From: a bacterium
GTDB lineage: Bacteria > Armatimonadota > Zipacnadia > Zipacnadales > Zipacnadaceae
Direction of reading: 5' to 3'
Assembly (NCBI GenBank): GCA_030615605.1
Contig: JAUWYY010000008.1
Coordinates: forward strand, 62,001 to 126,000
Length of the DNA: 64,000 nt
Notes under the pieces: generated by a model
Databases searched by the model: none
Seen by the model: the letters and a program-made list of their open reading frames with translations, nothing else
What the model was told of the DNA's origin: nothing
Made by a program: the position numbers and the translations under genes
Part shown: in pieces, positions 62,547-64,000 of the stretch
How positions within the stretch are numbered: the stretch's first letter is position 1
Layout: each line of letters opens with the position of its first letter

Positions 62547-63311
62547 TTATGCTCCTCCGACCAGAACATCCAACCCGGCAGCAACGCCCTCAACAATCAC
62601 CGGCTCCAGCAGCCTAATGCGCTCGGCGGTGGCCAACTGCACCGATTCCTGGAGCTGATCCTCGAAGCCAGCCAAACTTACTGTGGCAGTGGTATCGCGG
62701 CAATATCGGGCTACCTCGTCAAGCAGTCGAGAACTGTGGCTGACAGTGGGGAAGGCCTCCGTGCCCACAAAATCATCAATATCACGAGCCACAAAGTAGC
62801 GGAAGACCTGGTCAAAGTCGTGACCCAATAACCGCTCGCCAAGTGCCGTGAGGTTTCGTTCGGTGAAATAACGGCCGAAGTTGGCTTCGACCTGGGCAGG
62901 CTCTGCCTGGAGGATGCCTCGGCCACCAGCAGCGACATCCATAACGGTGTTGCTGAGGGCATCCAGAGCCAGTTCGCCGAAGCGCGAACTTACCTGGGCT
63001 TCGATGATACGCTGCTGGGCCTGATCCCGCAGCAGAGCAGCCAAAGATACAACCGGAGCAGCGGCGAAGGCCGGGGCACCGGCTAACAGCTCGGAAAGGC
63101 CCTGCGTAGCCATCTGATAGCTGCCCGACAGCAGGGCATCGAGGTCGTAGACTACACTGGGCCCGCGCATCTGCTGGCGGGTCTCGGGGCTGAGCGCCGC
63201 CACGATCCGTCCGACTACCTCACCAGGCAGAGGATTAGGCTGCCTGTAAAGTTCTCTTACCCGCTCCCATTCAGGGGTCGCAGGCGAGCGGTGTGCGGTT
63301 GATGTTCCCAT
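62547..63311 (-). CDS. qatB: QatB-like protein
   Basis: A 254-residue protein from ATG 63311, starting 'MGTSTAHRSPATPEWERVRELY'-like (MGTS, as in QatB proteins), followed by helical segments such as 'VVGRIVAALSPETRQQM', 'LDALSNTVMDVAAGG' and 'NFGRYFTERNLTALGERLL'. It lies immediately upstream of the QatC-like gene, matching the qatB-qatC order. An upstream in-frame TTG (63353) has GAGGAGAG twelve bases before it, while the ATG lacks a clear site, so the protein may be 14 residues longer. No enzyme motif is visible. The QatB call rests on the N-terminus and the neighbour. Confidence 0.45.
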   Translation of the reverse strand: MGTSTAHRSPATPEWERVRELYRQPNPLPGEVVGRIVAALSPETRQQMRGPSVVYDLDALLSGSYQMATQGLSELLAGAPAFAAAPVVSLAALLRDQAQQRIIEAQVSSRFGELALDALSNTVMDVAAGGRGILQAEPAQVEANFGRYFTERNLTALGERLLGHDFDQVFRYFVARDIDDFVGTEAFPTVSHSSRLLDEVARYCRDTTATVSLAGFEDQLQESVQLATAERIRLLEPVIVEGVAAGLDVLVGGA

Positions 63312-63353
63312 AGCGCCAGGGGTCTGTCTGCTGGAATAGTTGTCTTTGTGCAA

Positions 63354-63590
63354 TCGTTATATTCACTCTCCTCAGCCAAATCCCTCCCTGAATGATATCG
63401 GTTTGCGCAAGTTGAGTCTTGACCTAGCTGCGGACAACTCAGGAAGGGGTCGAGCCGCAAGGTATCGTATTATCTCCCTATCTCGGTGCTACAGGATCCG
63501 GGTGTGCACCGTCCGTGCTGATTAGGCAGTCCGGTAGTCGCAGCAGGGCTGGCTGGCAAGGCAACTGCTCCGGCCATCGGCTTGCCCGAG
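63354..63590. other. Region between qatB-like gene and the DnaA-box cluster
   Basis: About 240 bases with no supported gene on either strand. It carries the ribosome site of the qatB-like gene (GAGGAGAG, read on the minus strand near 63367-63374) and must hold its promoter, which I cannot identify. Confidence 0.4.
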
Positions 63591-64000
63591 TTATCCACAA
63601 TTAGGGTCTGGTTTTCCCAGAGTTTTCCACAAGGGGGTGTGGCGACAGGAGATAATAGGCCACGGGTCACAGAGCGGAAGCGCCGATCCGTTTGCGGCTG
63701 ATGTGAGGGACTTATCTGCTAGGAGGAGGATAATCCTGGTGTTGGAGTAAATTAGCGTACTGAGGAGAAGAAGATGCAGCACATATAAGGTCGTTGAGGC
63801 TGTCACCAGGGGTTGATTTACTCGATCAGGGACCACTTTGGAAAAATTTCTAGTAATCTTGGGATTTATTGGTTTTTCCTCTTTACATTGATTTTAATTT
63901 GTGTTATACTTACTCTACATCTGGGAGGGCCCGCGTTTTCCACATTTGTGGATAAGTATTGTGGAAAAGCCGGGAAAGCCAGTTCGCTGGTAATCTTTCG
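63591..64000. other. oriC: Probable origin of replication (oriC), partial
   Basis: Five DnaA boxes: TTATCCACA (63591-63599, plus), TTTTCCACA (63623-63631, plus), TTTTCCACA (63936-63944, plus), TTATCCACA (63947-63955, minus) and TTTTCCACA (63960-63968, minus). The last three form a tight palindromic group. Between 63838 and 63920 is a strongly AT-rich segment with runs of T and A, a good candidate unwinding element in an otherwise GC-rich sequence. There is no gene here. dnaA, usually adjacent, would lie to the right, outside the window. The minus-strand direction of most housekeeping genes to the left supports an origin here. Confidence 0.75.

Noticed and set aside
61188-63311. Type IV CBASS (which also has a QueC-like protein)
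   Set aside because: No cyclase, effector or TGT-like protein is present in the window.

Overview
The window is a GC-rich stretch of a bacterial chromosome. I found no transposase, phage block or CRISPR array. Housekeeping genes (ATP synthase, dnaE, hisD, an aromatic amino acid cluster, tsaD, rsmG-parA-parB, rpsE) are mixed with lipoproteins and membrane proteins of little-studied families. Two DUF6785-like multi-spanning proteins, DUF4432/DUF4380 sugar-epimerase-like proteins, an HpcH/HpaI aldolase and a UPF0182 protein fit an environmental lineage such as Armatimonadota or a neighbouring candidate phylum. That placement is inference and is weak. Lipoproteins and a YjbH-family, probably outer-membrane, protein point to a diderm envelope.

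Layout: 0.3-3.2 kb, a small lipoprotein and a YjbH-like protein. 3.3-7.9 kb, a 2,297-bp tandem duplication with two DUF6785-like genes on the minus strand. 8.0-9.2 kb, gene remnants: an aldo/keto reductase tail and a broken glycoside hydrolase. 10-12.6 kb, tsaD, a possible structured RNA and an intact aldo/keto reductase. 12.8-16.4 kb (minus), an isolated rpsE with its own promoter, then rsmG-parA-parB with two parS-like sites at the 5' end of rsmG. 16.7-20.9 kb, a DUF4432 protein, an unknown gene, a frameshifted DNA polymerase IV and an HpcH/HpaI aldolase. 21.1-28.9 kb (plus), hisC-aroF-tyrA-aroA-cmk-plsC, a nitroreductase and mgtE. 29-31.3 kb (minus), a DUF4380 lipoprotein and a class II aldolase. 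31.4-38.6 kb (minus), the full atpZ-I-B-E-F-H-A-G-D-C operon, whose c subunit carries a sodium-binding pattern. 38.7-41.3 kb (minus), an MFS transporter and two small membrane proteins. 41.6-43.7 kb, a histidine kinase and a single-domain response regulator. 43.8-51.4 kb (minus), hisD, dnaE, a TPR protein and two envelope proteins. 51.7-58.8 kb (plus), a sigma factor, small genes, a homing-endonuclease-type repeat protein with an attenuator-like leader, a bifunctional nuclease, UPF0182, a HAD phosphatase and a PurM/HypE-like protein.

The last 5 kb are the most unusual. A TcmP-like 'three-Cys-motif partner' gene is followed at once by its probable radical SAM partner, which appears to start at ATT. 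Facing them are a QueC-like gene resembling qatC of the Qat anti-phage system and a QatB-like gene. No qatA or qatD is visible. Right of these, 63.59-63.97 kb holds five DnaA boxes and an AT-rich stretch, which I read as the replication origin; dnaA would be expected just beyond the window. The minus-strand placement of atp, dnaE, rpsE and parAB fits a fork moving leftward from there, and parS lies about 47 kb from it.
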